Notes under the pieces: generated by a model
Seen by the model: only the letters and a program-made list of their open reading frames with translations
Told to the model about the DNA's origin: nothing
Database searches by the model: none
Translations under genes and position numbers: made by a program
Source of the DNA: Allobosea vaviloviae
Lineage (GTDB): Bacteria; Pseudomonadota; Alphaproteobacteria; Rhizobiales; Beijerinckiaceae
Direction of reading: 5' to 3'
NCBI RefSeq assembly: GCF_001298265.1
Contig: NZ_LGSZ01000042.1
Span: 1-64,000 of the forward strand
DNA length: 64,000 nucleotides
Part shown: in pieces, positions 25,929 to 33,974 of the stretch
Numbering within the stretch: the stretch's first letter is position 1
Layout of the letters: every line of letters starts with the position of its first letter

Positions 25929-26734
25929 CGCTTCACCCCCCAGGGCAGGCCGGCATGACGCCATTGCTCCAGCCGGTCGCGGACCGGCTGGAGCAGCGCG
26001 TATTCGCGGAAGAGCGCGAAGCCGAGGACGACGAGGACGATGGCGGTGACGCGCGGGATGTCGAACAGCGCCCGTGCGCTGGCGAGATCGCCGCCGAGCC
26101 CGCCGGCATTGGAGAGGAGTTCGGCCATCACCGTGACCTTCCAGGCGGAGCCGGCGGTCGTTGTCCAGGCCGGGAACAGGTAGGACACCAGATGCGGCGC
26201 GGTGACGGTGCGCAGCCGCATCCAGGAGCCGGCCCCGAAGGAGCGCGCCATCGCATCGAGCGTCCGGTCGCGGGTGGCGACGCCTTCCAGCCCTCCTGCG
26301 AAGGAGATCGGCAGCGAGGCGACGACGACGGTCAGCACGGCGGTGCCGCCATTGGCGCCGAACCAGATCAGCGCCAGCACGATCCAGGCGATCGGCGGCA
26401 CGCCGAGAATGACGGTGACGATCGGGCGCATCAGCCGCATCGCGGCGAAGGAATAGCCCGCCGCGATGCCGGCGGCCGTGCCGATCAGGACCGAGAGCAG
26501 GAAGCCCAGCCCGGCGCGGAGGGCCGTCTCCGCAGCCGCATGGCGGAAGGCCGGATTGTGGACGAGATGGGCGACCTCGCGTCCCGTCTCCAGCGGCGAG
26601 GGCAGGATGAAGGAGCCGTAGAGTTCGTGTCCCGCCTGCCAGGCGGCGGCGAGGCAGAACAACCCGGCAGCGCCGGCCCAGCCCGACCAGAGATAACGGC
26701 CGGCCCAGCCGGCGAAGGCGAGTACGGTCGACAT
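25925..26734 (-). CDS. ABC transporter permease, NitT/TauT family
   Basis: The 269-residue membrane protein has about six spans and the BPD-type cytoplasmic loop around EGVATRDRTLDAMARSFGAG. The N-terminal LPSPLETGREVAHLVHN region resembles SsuC/TauC permeases. It lies 4 bp after the binding-protein gene and overlaps the ATPase gene. The ATG at 26734 is chosen; one at 26758 would overlap the upstream gene by 20 bp. Confidence 0.9.
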   Translation of the reverse strand: MSTVLAFAGWAGRYLWSGWAGAAGLFCLAAAWQAGHELYGSFILPSPLETGREVAHLVHNPAFRHAAAETALRAGLGFLLSVLIGTAAGIAAGYSFAAMRLMRPIVTVILGVPPIAWIVLALIWFGANGGTAVLTVVVASLPISFAGGLEGVATRDRTLDAMARSFGAGSWMRLRTVTAPHLVSYLFPAWTTTAGSAWKVTVMAELLSNAGGLGGDLASARALFDIPRVTAIVLVVLGFALFREYALLQPVRDRLEQWRHAGLPWGVKR

Positions 26735-26738
26735 GGCG

Positions 26739-27707
26739 TTACAGGGCGTAGAAGGCATCGCCCGGCAGCTTGCCGCCGATGATGCGTGGATCCTCCTTGG
26801 CGAGGGCCTCGAACAACGCCTGGATATCGGCCCGTGCCGCCGATGCGGACTGGGCCGCGAGATTGCTGAAGGGGATGGCGCGCGCCAGGACCGGGCCGGG
26901 AAGCTGGAACAGGCCGGCTGCCTCCGAGGCCGTAGTGGATGGATCGGCCAGCACGGCAGGCAGCGCAGTCTCCAGGCTGCGCTGGAGCAGGGCGATGCCC
27001 TCGGCGCCGATCTGCACCGTCAGCGCATCGGTGATGGCGAGCCCGGCCTGCGGCAGGGTCTTGCTTCCCGTGGCGGCGGTCCAGGCCTTGCGCGTGTCGA
27101 TGGCGCGCTTCAGCGGCTTGCCGCGCAGGCTCGACAGCAGGATGGAGCCGGCGGCCGCGGGCTCGGACAGCAGCGCCGCGTCGGCTCGGTCGCCGAGCAG
27201 AAGCTGGATCGCCTCGGGCGGGGTTCCGGAATAGTCGATTGTCAGATCGGCCGGCGCGATGCCCTCGCTCGCGAGCAGGCGGCGGAAGACGAAGTCGGGC
27301 ATGTCGTTCTTGAACGGCACCGCAACCCGCTTGCCCTTGAGGTCGGCCAGCGTCGCGACCGAGCCCTCCGGCGCGACGACATAGAGCAGCCCCTGCGTCA
27401 GGATGTTGGCGAGGCGGATGCCGAGCCCGCGATTATACAAATTGGCGGCGACATAGCTCGGCACGACCACGGCCTTCATGCTGCCGGAGCTGATGCCGGC
27501 GCGCATCTCGTCGGGCGTGCGCCAGATACGGACTTCCACCGGGACGGGGAGCGTCTTCAGCATTTCGTCCTTCGCCGCGCGAACGAGCAGCAGGCTCGGG
27601 CTCGCCGGCGGACCCCAGAGCACGAGCGGCTCGGCAGAGCGGGCGACATGCGGCATGGCGATGGCGGCAGCAGAGGCTGCGGCGAGGAAGCGGCGACGAT
27701 CGAGCAT
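26739..27707 (-). CDS. ABC transporter substrate-binding protein with Tat-like signal
   Basis: The 322-residue protein starts MLDRRRFLAAASAAAIAMPH, a Tat-type signal (RRRFL) with an ARSA cut site. The rest is a NitT/TauT binding-protein fold (LADLKGKRVAVPFKNDMPDF, then QLLLGDRADAALLSEPAAAG). AAGGAAACC precedes the ATG at 27707. The substrate is unknown; relatives bind nitrate, sulfonates, thiamine precursors or aromatic acids. The TonB receptor upstream suggests a bulky or scarce ligand that needs active outer-membrane uptake. Confidence 0.88.
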   Translation of the reverse strand: MLDRRRFLAAASAAAIAMPHVARSAEPLVLWGPPASPSLLLVRAAKDEMLKTLPVPVEVRIWRTPDEMRAGISSGSMKAVVVPSYVAANLYNRGLGIRLANILTQGLLYVVAPEGSVATLADLKGKRVAVPFKNDMPDFVFRRLLASEGIAPADLTIDYSGTPPEAIQLLLGDRADAALLSEPAAAGSILLSSLRGKPLKRAIDTRKAWTAATGSKTLPQAGLAITDALTVQIGAEGIALLQRSLETALPAVLADPSTTASEAAGLFQLPGPVLARAIPFSNLAAQSASAARADIQALFEALAKEDPRIIGGKLPGDAFYAL

Positions 27708-27770
27708 GGCGGTTTCCTTGGCGTGCCGGTCCCTGGCGGGGCGCACGGGGGGCGAATGCTGTTGGAAGGT

Positions 27771-30029
27771 TCAGAACTTCGCTTTCAGCCCGGCATAGAA
27801 GGCGCGGCCGTTTCCCGGCAGGAAGGCGGCCTGGTCCGGGCGCGCCTGATCGACGATCAGGGTCGAGGAGGCATAGGTCTTGTCGAAGACGTTGCTGACC
27901 TCGCCGAACATGGTGAGGTGCTCGTTCAGCCGATACTCGGTGCGCAGGTCGACCAGCGCATAGGGGTCGGCATAGAGCGTGTTCATATTGTCGACCGGCG
28001 TCTTCTCCGGGTTCCAGCGCAGGCCGGCCTGAACCATCCAGGCCTCGGTCGCCTGATACTGCAGCGTCGCGTTGATCAGGTGGCGGGGCGCGCCGGCGAG
28101 GCGGTTGTCGCCGCGCACCGGGTCGTTGTCGAAGCGGAAGTCCTGATAGGTATAGGCGAGGCGCCCTGTCAGCCGGTCGAGCAGGCGGGCACCGAGCCCG
28201 AGCTCGACGCCGAAATGCGTGGTCTTGTCGGCATTGATCGCGCCGAGCGAGGCGCCGGTGGCGTCGCGCAGGCCGAGCAACTCCTTGTCGACCCAGGAAT
28301 AATAGACGACGCCGTCCCAGGAGACGTCGCCTTGGCGGCCGCGCCAGCCGCCTTCCAGCGTGGTTGCGGTCTGGGCCTTCAGCGCGGGTGTGGAGAAGGT
28401 GTCGGAGGGCGTGGCCGGATTGGCCGGGTTCGGCCGGCCAGGGCTGCTGTTGGGTGTCCCGTTGATGGTCGCCAGTAGATCCTCATGGGTCGGCGGCTCG
28501 AAGCTTCGGGAGAGCGCCGCGAAGACGATCTGGTTGGCATCGGGCCGGAAACTGACGCTCAGGCTGGGATTCCAGCCGTCATAGCTGCGCGAATAGCTGG
28601 AGTTCTGGCTGGCGACGGAACCGTTGGGCAGCAGCGTATAGGGCGAGGCCGGACTATAGGCGTTGGTCGGACGTCGGGCCGCGGCGTAGGTATCGGTATT
28701 GTCGCGCGTGGCATGGGAATAGGACAATGCCGGCGAGAACGTCACGCTCTGCCAGACCGGGATGTTGAGCCCGGCATAGAGCGAGAGCGTGCTGGCATCG
28801 AGATCGCTTTCGCCGAAGAGCGCCCCCCTGGTGCCGCCCTGGTTGAGGTAGTTCTCGCGCCGAGCCGAGCCGATCACATATTGCGCCGTGGTCTCGAACA
28901 GCGGCAGCGCCGCGCTCCCGACGGGCTTGTAGGCATAGCGCGCGACGCCGGTGAAATCCCCGCCCTTGGTCACCCTGACGCCCGATGAGATCGGGAAGCG
29001 GAACATGTCGTCGGTATAGGTGTAGCCAAGGCCGAGATCGAACAGATGCGGCCCGTATTCAGCCGTGGTGCGCGAGCCGACGAAGAACTGTTGCGCCTCG
29101 CGCCGGGGTCGGTCGCGCAGGACGTTCGGTCCCGGATCGACCGCGACGCCCGCGACCACACGCGGGCCGCCATGGACCTGCGTCGGATCGGCGCGCAGGC
29201 CCTGCTTGGTCAGCGGACCGGCGACATCGAAGCTCAAATCGGTATAGCCAGCGAAAAAGCGCGTCTTGATATTCTCCGTCAGGGCGACGCCGACATTGGC
29301 GCCGACGCTGACGCGCTGCGATTCGTTGTAGACGCGATAACCGTCGCGCCGGCTGATGTCGGCGTAGAGCAGGCCATCGACGCCGTCCTTGTTGAAGCCG
29401 GTCTGGCCGGACAGGTTGATCTGGCCGAAGCTTCCGCCCGAGATCTGGGCCTGCGAACCCGGCGCGCTGCTGCCTGTCGGCGAGACGAAGTTGAGCGCGC
29501 CCCCGAGCACGGTGGCGCCGAGCCGGTGCGAGGTCTGGCCGCGATAGACCTCGACGGACTGGGCCTGCTGCGGGTTGGCGAGGCCCACGATGTAGGAGCC
29601 ATCCGCGCGGTTGAGCGGCAGGCCGTCGCGCAGCACGAGAATGCCGCGCTCGACCGGGTTCTGCTGCAGGCCGCAGCCGCGGATCTGGATGCGCGGCTGG
29701 TCGTTGCCGCCGAAGAATTCCTGGACGACCACGCCCGGCGCATCCTGGAGCACGCGAGCCAATGTGGGATTGCCCGTCTGCGGCAAATCATCGGCGGTCA
29801 ACAGGGTCGCCCCGCCGGCCGTCGCGAAGAAGCGTTCGCGGACGAACAGGGGCACGGAGCCGGAATTGCCCTCGACCACGATCGTATCGAGCTGGATGGT
29901 CGAGCCAGGGCTCGCAGACTGCGCAAGGCAGGCGGCCGCCGAGGTCGTGAGCAGGAGCGTTACGGCCAGGAGGCGCAAACAGCCGTGCCCACCCCGATGG
30001 AGCCGTCGCGGCCCGTCCAAGTCGTTCAT
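27771..30029 (-). CDS. TonB-dependent outer-membrane receptor
   Basis: TonB receptors import scarce large ligands across the outer membrane. The 752-residue precursor has a signal peptide (CLRLLAVTLLLTTSAAACLA, cut near AQS), a TonB-box-like LDTIVVEG, a plug domain (TLARVLQDAPGVVVQEFFGG, GILVLRDGLPLNRADGSYIV, VEVYRGQTSHRLGATVLGGA followed by LNFVSP) and a barrel ending in Phe (FYAGLKAKF). It lies between the truncated haemoglobin and the binding-protein genes on one strand. Ligand not recognisable; iron chelates, haem, copper complexes and organic molecules are all possible. Confidence 0.92.
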   Translation of the reverse strand: MNDLDGPRRLHRGGHGCLRLLAVTLLLTTSAAACLAQSASPGSTIQLDTIVVEGNSGSVPLFVRERFFATAGGATLLTADDLPQTGNPTLARVLQDAPGVVVQEFFGGNDQPRIQIRGCGLQQNPVERGILVLRDGLPLNRADGSYIVGLANPQQAQSVEVYRGQTSHRLGATVLGGALNFVSPTGSSAPGSQAQISGGSFGQINLSGQTGFNKDGVDGLLYADISRRDGYRVYNESQRVSVGANVGVALTENIKTRFFAGYTDLSFDVAGPLTKQGLRADPTQVHGGPRVVAGVAVDPGPNVLRDRPRREAQQFFVGSRTTAEYGPHLFDLGLGYTYTDDMFRFPISSGVRVTKGGDFTGVARYAYKPVGSAALPLFETTAQYVIGSARRENYLNQGGTRGALFGESDLDASTLSLYAGLNIPVWQSVTFSPALSYSHATRDNTDTYAAARRPTNAYSPASPYTLLPNGSVASQNSSYSRSYDGWNPSLSVSFRPDANQIVFAALSRSFEPPTHEDLLATINGTPNSSPGRPNPANPATPSDTFSTPALKAQTATTLEGGWRGRQGDVSWDGVVYYSWVDKELLGLRDATGASLGAINADKTTHFGVELGLGARLLDRLTGRLAYTYQDFRFDNDPVRGDNRLAGAPRHLINATLQYQATEAWMVQAGLRWNPEKTPVDNMNTLYADPYALVDLRTEYRLNEHLTMFGEVSNVFDKTYASSTLIVDQARPDQAAFLPGNGRAFYAGLKAKF

Positions 30030-30064
30030 CGCATTACCCCAGTTCTCAGTCGATCGCGGCAGTC

Positions 30065-30538
30065 TCAGTGACTGGCAGAGGCGTGGCACCCAGAGGCGTT
30101 GTCCGCGACGGGAGGCGGAGCGGCGCCGGCTGTGCCGGCACGCCTGGGCAGGCACAGGGCCTTGTCGCCAATATTCAGGCCGACCTGCAGGCTCTCGGCG
30201 ATGCGATGGGCCTTGTCGACGAACACGGCGGCCGCTTGCCCGGCGCAGAGGTCAGCCACGGTCGCCTCGAACAGGGCCAGCCAGCGCCTGAAATGCTCGG
30301 GCCCTAGGCCGAGCGGCTGGTGCGCGACGTGGGGCTGGCCGCGATAGCGACCGCTCATGAGCACGACGGACGACCAGAACGCGGTCATGGCGGCCAGATG
30401 CCTGTCCCAACGGCCGGCGAGACGGCTTTCGAAGATCGGTCCAAGCATGACGTCTTCGCGAATGCGGGCATAGAAGACCTGCATTAGCCGCTCGACGAGG
30501 GCCTCGGACAGTTCCTGCGGCAGATCGGGGTTGGGCAC
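30065..30538 (-). CDS. Group III truncated haemoglobin
   Basis: Truncated haemoglobins bind NO and O2 and are often NO-induced. The 157-residue protein has the group III pattern: VFYARIREDVMLGPIFESRL, WDRHLAAMTAFWSSVVLMSG, YRGQPHVAHQPL, and the proximal His in GPEHFRRWLALFEATV. The C-terminal tail of about 25 residues is extra and low in complexity. It is divergent from nsrR, with two NsrR-like operators between them, and probably leads the operon that runs on to the TonB, ABC and NnrS genes. Confidence 0.92.
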   Translation of the reverse strand: MPNPDLPQELSEALVERLMQVFYARIREDVMLGPIFESRLAGRWDRHLAAMTAFWSSVVLMSGRYRGQPHVAHQPLGLGPEHFRRWLALFEATVADLCAGQAAAVFVDKAHRIAESLQVGLNIGDKALCLPRRAGTAGAAPPPVADNASGCHASASH

Positions 30539-30550
30539 GGCACTCTCACA

Positions 30551-30573
30551 AAGAGGTATCTATAATGCCTCTT
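30551..30573. promoter_or_regulatory. NsrR-like operator 1
   Basis: A 23-bp near-perfect dyad with arms AAGAGGTAT and ATGCCTCTT and a 5-bp centre. It matches the layout of known NsrR sites (11-1-11, AAGATG...CATCTT), with changes at a few positions. It lies 13 bp upstream of the truncated-haemoglobin start. Confidence 0.75.
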
Positions 30574-30587
30574 TTCTTACTGCCTAA

Positions 30588-30610
30588 AACAGGTACTGTA
30601 ATTGCCTGTT
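30588..30610. promoter_or_regulatory. NsrR-like operator 2
   Basis: A second 23-bp dyad with outer arms AACAGG and CCTGTT, 14 bp after the first and 12 bp before the nsrR start. It suggests autoregulation. Confidence 0.68.
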
Positions 30611-30621
30611 TGGGGCCTTCG

Positions 30622-31059
30622 ATGAGACTGACAGCGCACACCGACTATGGCCTGCGGATGCTGATGGCGCTCGCTGTCTCCAGCGACAGGCTCGTCACGA
30701 TCGAGGAGATCGCGGACCGCAACCGGATATCGCGCAATCATCTGATGAAGGTGGCACAGTCGCTCGTCGGGCTCGGCCTCGTCAGGAGCGTGCGGGGCCG
30801 CGGAGGGGGACTCACCCTGGCAAGGGATCCCGCGACGATCCGCATGGGCACCGTTGCGCGCGCCCTGGAGGCGGATATGGATCTGGTCGCTTGTCTGGGG
30901 GACGAGCCGGCGACCTGCATCTTCAGCGGCGCCTGCCGGCTGACCGGCGTCTTGCGGCAGGCATTGGATGCCTTCTTTGCCGAGATGGACCGGCTGACCC
31001 TTGCCGAACTCACCCAGAACCGGTCCGAGCTGCGCGAGCGGCTGGCTCTCTCGGCGTGA
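30622..31059 (+). CDS. nsrR: NsrR-like Rrf2 family NO-sensing repressor
   Basis: NsrR binds DNA with an Fe-S cluster and lets go when NO destroys it. The 145-residue protein has the winged-helix N-terminus MRLTAHTDYGLRMLMALAVS, recognition helix ISRNHLMKVAQSLVGLGLVR, and the wing SVRGRGGGLTLAR. The cluster Cys are C91, C99 and C105 (CLGDEPATCIFSGAC), with the C-x7-C-x5-C spacing of NsrR. The ATG at 30622 is preferred over an upstream start that would lie in the operators. Confidence 0.92.
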   Translation: MRLTAHTDYGLRMLMALAVSSDRLVTIEEIADRNRISRNHLMKVAQSLVGLGLVRSVRGRGGGLTLARDPATIRMGTVARALEADMDLVACLGDEPATCIFSGACRLTGVLRQALDAFFAEMDRLTLAELTQNRSELRERLALSA

Positions 31060-31069
31060 GGCGACAGAC

Positions 31070-31351
31070 ATGGCCGGCTTCGAATGGGACCAGGCGGGCG
31101 ATGTGACGGTGGATGCGGCCTTGCTGGCGCGGCGCTTCGGCATGCCCGTCGCCGCTTTCCACCGGCTCATGGGCCAGGGCCGGGTCCATGGCCGCGTCGA
31201 GCTTGGGGATGGTGAGGATGCCGGCCGTCGCCGTGTCGCTCTGCGCTGCGGCAACCGCGTCTGGCAGGCGGTGCTCGATACCGAGGGACAGGTCGAAAGC
31301 GAGCAGATGCGCCATGTGCCGGGACGGCCGCCGGTGCGGCAGGGCGGCTAG
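31070..31351 (+). CDS. DUF6522-like small protein
   Basis: The 93-residue protein reads FEWDQAGDVTVDAALLARRF, then MPVAAFHRLMGQGRVHGRVE and later RVALRCGNRVWQAVLDTEGQ. This resembles small proteins (DUF6522) often found near denitrification or NO-response genes in rhizobia. No catalytic motif or membrane span. It starts 10 bp after nsrR and is probably co-transcribed. Function unknown. Confidence 0.7.
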   Translation: MAGFEWDQAGDVTVDAALLARRFGMPVAAFHRLMGQGRVHGRVELGDGEDAGRRRVALRCGNRVWQAVLDTEGQVESEQMRHVPGRPPVRQGG

Positions 31352-31381
31352 GCTGGCGGCGCGGCACGCCGGCAGTGCAGG

Positions 31382-32071
31382 TCAGGCGCCCGTATCCTCC
31401 GCGAGCCGGGTCAGGCCCGGGATGTCGCGGACCAGGAGCTTCTGCCGTCCGCCCTCCACCAGCCCCTGCGTTTCCCAGGCGCTGAGAATGCGAGAAACGG
31501 TGTGCAGGGTCGTGCCGGTCATCTCGGCGATGTCGCGCCGCGAGATCGGGAAGTCGACGCTGGTCCCGCCCGGATCGGACCTGCCGGCCTGGTCGACCAG
31601 CCGCAGGACGGTATGGGCAACCCGCCGCTCGACCTCCTGCGTCGACATTTCGCGGATGCGGGTATGGGCTTCGTCGAGGCGCTGGCCGATGGTGCGGATC
31701 GCGTTCATCGCCAGATGCGGGTTCTCCTCGACGAAACTGTCCCAAGTCTCGGTCGGCCAGGCCGCCACGAGGCTGTCCACCGCTGCCGCCGCCGTGCCGG
31801 GGTAGTCGGGACGGCCGAGCGCGCGCGTAAAGCCGAACAAGTCGCCGGGGTGAACGACACGCACGATGATCTGCTGGCCGTCACGCGTGACCTGCATCAC
31901 CTTCAGCCGGCCATGCAGCAGCAGATAGAAGGCATTGGCGGGATCGCCCTGCTCGAATACCGAGGCGCCCTGGGGAATGCGCCGGGCTGTGGCCTGCGCC
32001 GTGAGGCGGTCGAGCTGCGCTTCGCTCATCTTGGCGAACAGCGGAATGCTGCGAAAGACGCTGCGATCCAT
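31382..32071 (-). CDS. nnrR: NnrR/DNR-type Crp/Fnr regulator
   Basis: NnrR-type regulators activate nir and nor genes in response to NO. The 229-residue protein has a cAMP-binding-type N-terminal barrel (FEQGDPANAFYLLLHGRLKV) and a C-terminal helix-turn-helix (ISRRDIAEMTGTTLHTVSRI followed by LSAWE), with the Ser-Arg contact of FNR/DNR proteins. It lacks the N-terminal Cys cluster of FNR, so it is not an oxygen-sensing FNR. The start at 32071 (alternative GTG 32077) is chosen. It stands next to norF and nirK and is the best candidate to bind the TTG-N8-CAA boxes across the window. Confidence 0.87.
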   Translation of the reverse strand: MDRSVFRSIPLFAKMSEAQLDRLTAQATARRIPQGASVFEQGDPANAFYLLLHGRLKVMQVTRDGQQIIVRVVHPGDLFGFTRALGRPDYPGTAAAAVDSLVAAWPTETWDSFVEENPHLAMNAIRTIGQRLDEAHTRIREMSTQEVERRVAHTVLRLVDQAGRSDPGGTSVDFPISRRDIAEMTGTTLHTVSRILSAWETQGLVEGGRQKLLVRDIPGLTRLAEDTGA

Positions 32072-32213
32072 TGCCACCGTGATGCCATTCCTTTTGCCGG
32101 CCGGGTGAAACCGCTCGCGATGACGCGCGCCGCCGGTCTCTTCGCGGCGGATAAGATCGCAATCGCCTGCTGCCTTCAAGTGCGGCCCGATGGCTCAGCG
32201 CGCTCCGGCTGCG

Positions 32214-32477
32214 TCATCCGACGAGAGCGATCCGCAGTCCTGCCAGCCCAGCGAGGATGGATGCATAGCCGAGGAGTGCGGTCGTCATGGCCGTGCTCTC
32301 ACGCTGCAGGCGCATAAAGCCCAGGACGATGAGGCACACCTTCGCCGCGCTCAGGGCCGCGATGACGGAGCCGCGCGGCCCTGCCGGCAGGACGGACGCG
32401 GCGAGAAGGTTGAGCCCGGTGGCGAGCAGCAGCGCGCACAGGACAGGCAATGGAGGGATGTCGCGAGGCAGGCGCAT
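32214..32477 (-). CDS. norF: NorF-like small membrane protein
   Basis: The 87-residue protein has three hydrophobic segments (PVLCALLLATGLNLLAASVL, then VIAALSAAKVCLIVLGFMRL, then TTALLGYASILAGLAGLRIA), like NorF/COX4-type subunits in nor operons. It starts just after the norE stop. NorEF assist NO reductase function; the exact role is not settled. Confidence 0.85.
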   Translation of the reverse strand: MRLPRDIPPLPVLCALLLATGLNLLAASVLPAGPRGSVIAALSAAKVCLIVLGFMRLQRESTAMTTALLGYASILAGLAGLRIALVG

Positions 32478-32478
32478 T

Positions 32479-33033
32479 TCAACCCAGATAGACGACGGGA
32501 AGGATCAGGATCCAGACCAGATCCACCAGATGCCAGATGGTGGCGACCGTCGCGACATGATGCGGGGATGGCCGCCAGGCCACGGCCAGAAGCAGCAGCG
32601 CCACGAACAGGACATGGGCAAGATGGAAGCCCGTGATCAGCAGGTAGAGCTCGGGCAGGCGGCTCTCGGCCGCCATGGCTGCTGCCGGAACCTCCCGGCC
32701 GAAGGCTGCGAGTTTGAGCGCGCAGAAGCCGAAGCCGCCGCCGGCCGCGGCGACGAGATTCAGGCGCGGGCGGCTGCCGAATGCGGCCAGCGCCGCGAAG
32801 AAGCCGCTGCCCAGCAGCGTAGCCGTGGCGAAACCCGCCAGCCTCATGTCGAGATGCCCATGCAGCGCCGCCAGCCCGTGCCGATCGAGCAGGCTCACGA
32901 TCAGGAAGGCGCCCAGCAGCACGGCGAAGACGACGAGTTCGCTCCAGACGAGGATCCAGAGCAGAAGTTCCATGCCGCCCTCCGCGGGTGGCTGCGCGAT
33001 GTCGGTGCCGGCCGAGTGCGGCAGGGCGCTCAT
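32479..33033 (-). CDS. norE: NorE, cytochrome c oxidase subunit III-like protein
   Basis: The 184-residue membrane protein has about five spans and the subunit-III motifs WSELVVFAVLLGAFLIVSLL, FYL-like LYLLITGFHLAHVLFVALLL and WHLVDLVWILILPVVYL. It is known to help NO reductase activity in denitrifiers. The ATG at 33033 overlaps the nirV stop by 4 bp (ATGA), so nirK-nirV-norE-norF form one operon. Confidence 0.9.
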   Translation of the reverse strand: MSALPHSAGTDIAQPPAEGGMELLLWILVWSELVVFAVLLGAFLIVSLLDRHGLAALHGHLDMRLAGFATATLLGSGFFAALAAFGSRPRLNLVAAAGGGFGFCALKLAAFGREVPAAAMAAESRLPELYLLITGFHLAHVLFVALLLLAVAWRPSPHHVATVATIWHLVDLVWILILPVVYLG

Positions 33034-33914
33034 GCCGGCAGCCATCCCCGCAGGATGGCCGGCAGCTTCTCATGCCAGCGTGGCTCCCTGACGAGGCGGA
33101 ATCCGAGATTGTCGGGCGGGGTTCCCACGGAGCAACCACCGCTCTTGGGATTGCGGATGAAGAAGCTCATCATCGCACGATGCTGGCCCTCGACGACATA
33201 GATGCCGCAACTTCTCGTTGTGCCGACTGCGCTTCCGGCCGCGTCGAGCGCGACCCGGCGCAGGCAGGTCTGCGTCCATTCCCAGACATTGCCCGCCATG
33301 TCGTGGATGCCGTGCTCATTGATGCCGAAGCTTCCGGCCGGTCGTGGCCGCGGATCGCGGGTCTCCTTGCGCGAGGCTTCGCGTTCATAATCGAGGAGCC
33401 AGCGCCGGGCCGGGTTGGCGCCGTCGGGATCGAGTCCGCTGGCATCGTCGACGAAGCGCGAGCCCGCGGTATGAGCCCATTCCTGGTCCGTGGGCAGGCG
33501 CCAGACGGTGCCCGTCTCGCCGGACAGCCATTGCGCATAGGCGGTCGCGTCGGCGTGGCTGACGCCGGTCGCCGGCAGGTCGCCCCGCGGCGCCGGGCTG
33601 TCGAGATGTTTGCATGCGCCGGCCGCGACGCAGCGGACATAGTCCCCGGCCGTGACCTGATAACGCATGATCTCGATCGGCCCGTCGATCCTGATCGCGA
33701 CGCGCGGCGCGTCGACCGGACGTCCGTCCCGGCTGTATTCGCCGTCGAGCCGGTGCAGGAGCGTCCCGGCCGGCACGATTGCCGTCTGGGGAAGCGGCAG
33801 GGTGCCCCTGGGCCGGGGCATGCCGCCCAGCAGCAGGCCGACGGCTGCCGTCGCGCAGAGAAGTCCGAGCGACATCGCGAGCGTCGGAAGCGAAAGTCGC
33901 AGCGACATGGCCAT
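33030..33914 (-). CDS. nirV: NirV, SUMF1/formylglycine-generating-type protein
   Basis: NirV is often encoded after nirK; its exact job is unknown. The 294-residue protein has an N-terminal membrane anchor or signal (PTLAMSLGLLCATAAVGLLL) and a SUMF1 (FGE-sulfatase) domain: EIMRYQVTAGDYVRCV, PATGVSHADATAYAQWLSGE, RLPTDQEWAHTAG, and NVWEWTQTC..GFRLVRE near the end. The ATG at 33914 follows GGGAG. It lies 60 bp after the nirK stop. Confidence 0.93.
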   Translation of the reverse strand: MAMSLRLSLPTLAMSLGLLCATAAVGLLLGGMPRPRGTLPLPQTAIVPAGTLLHRLDGEYSRDGRPVDAPRVAIRIDGPIEIMRYQVTAGDYVRCVAAGACKHLDSPAPRGDLPATGVSHADATAYAQWLSGETGTVWRLPTDQEWAHTAGSRFVDDASGLDPDGANPARRWLLDYEREASRKETRDPRPRPAGSFGINEHGIHDMAGNVWEWTQTCLRRVALDAAGSAVGTTRSCGIYVVEGQHRAMMSFFIRNPKSGGCSVGTPPDNLGFRLVREPRWHEKLPAILRGWLPA

Positions 33915-33974
33915 GGTGGATCTCCCTCGTCGAGGAGCGCGTCTCCCCGCCATGGCGGGGAGGCGCGGGACTGT

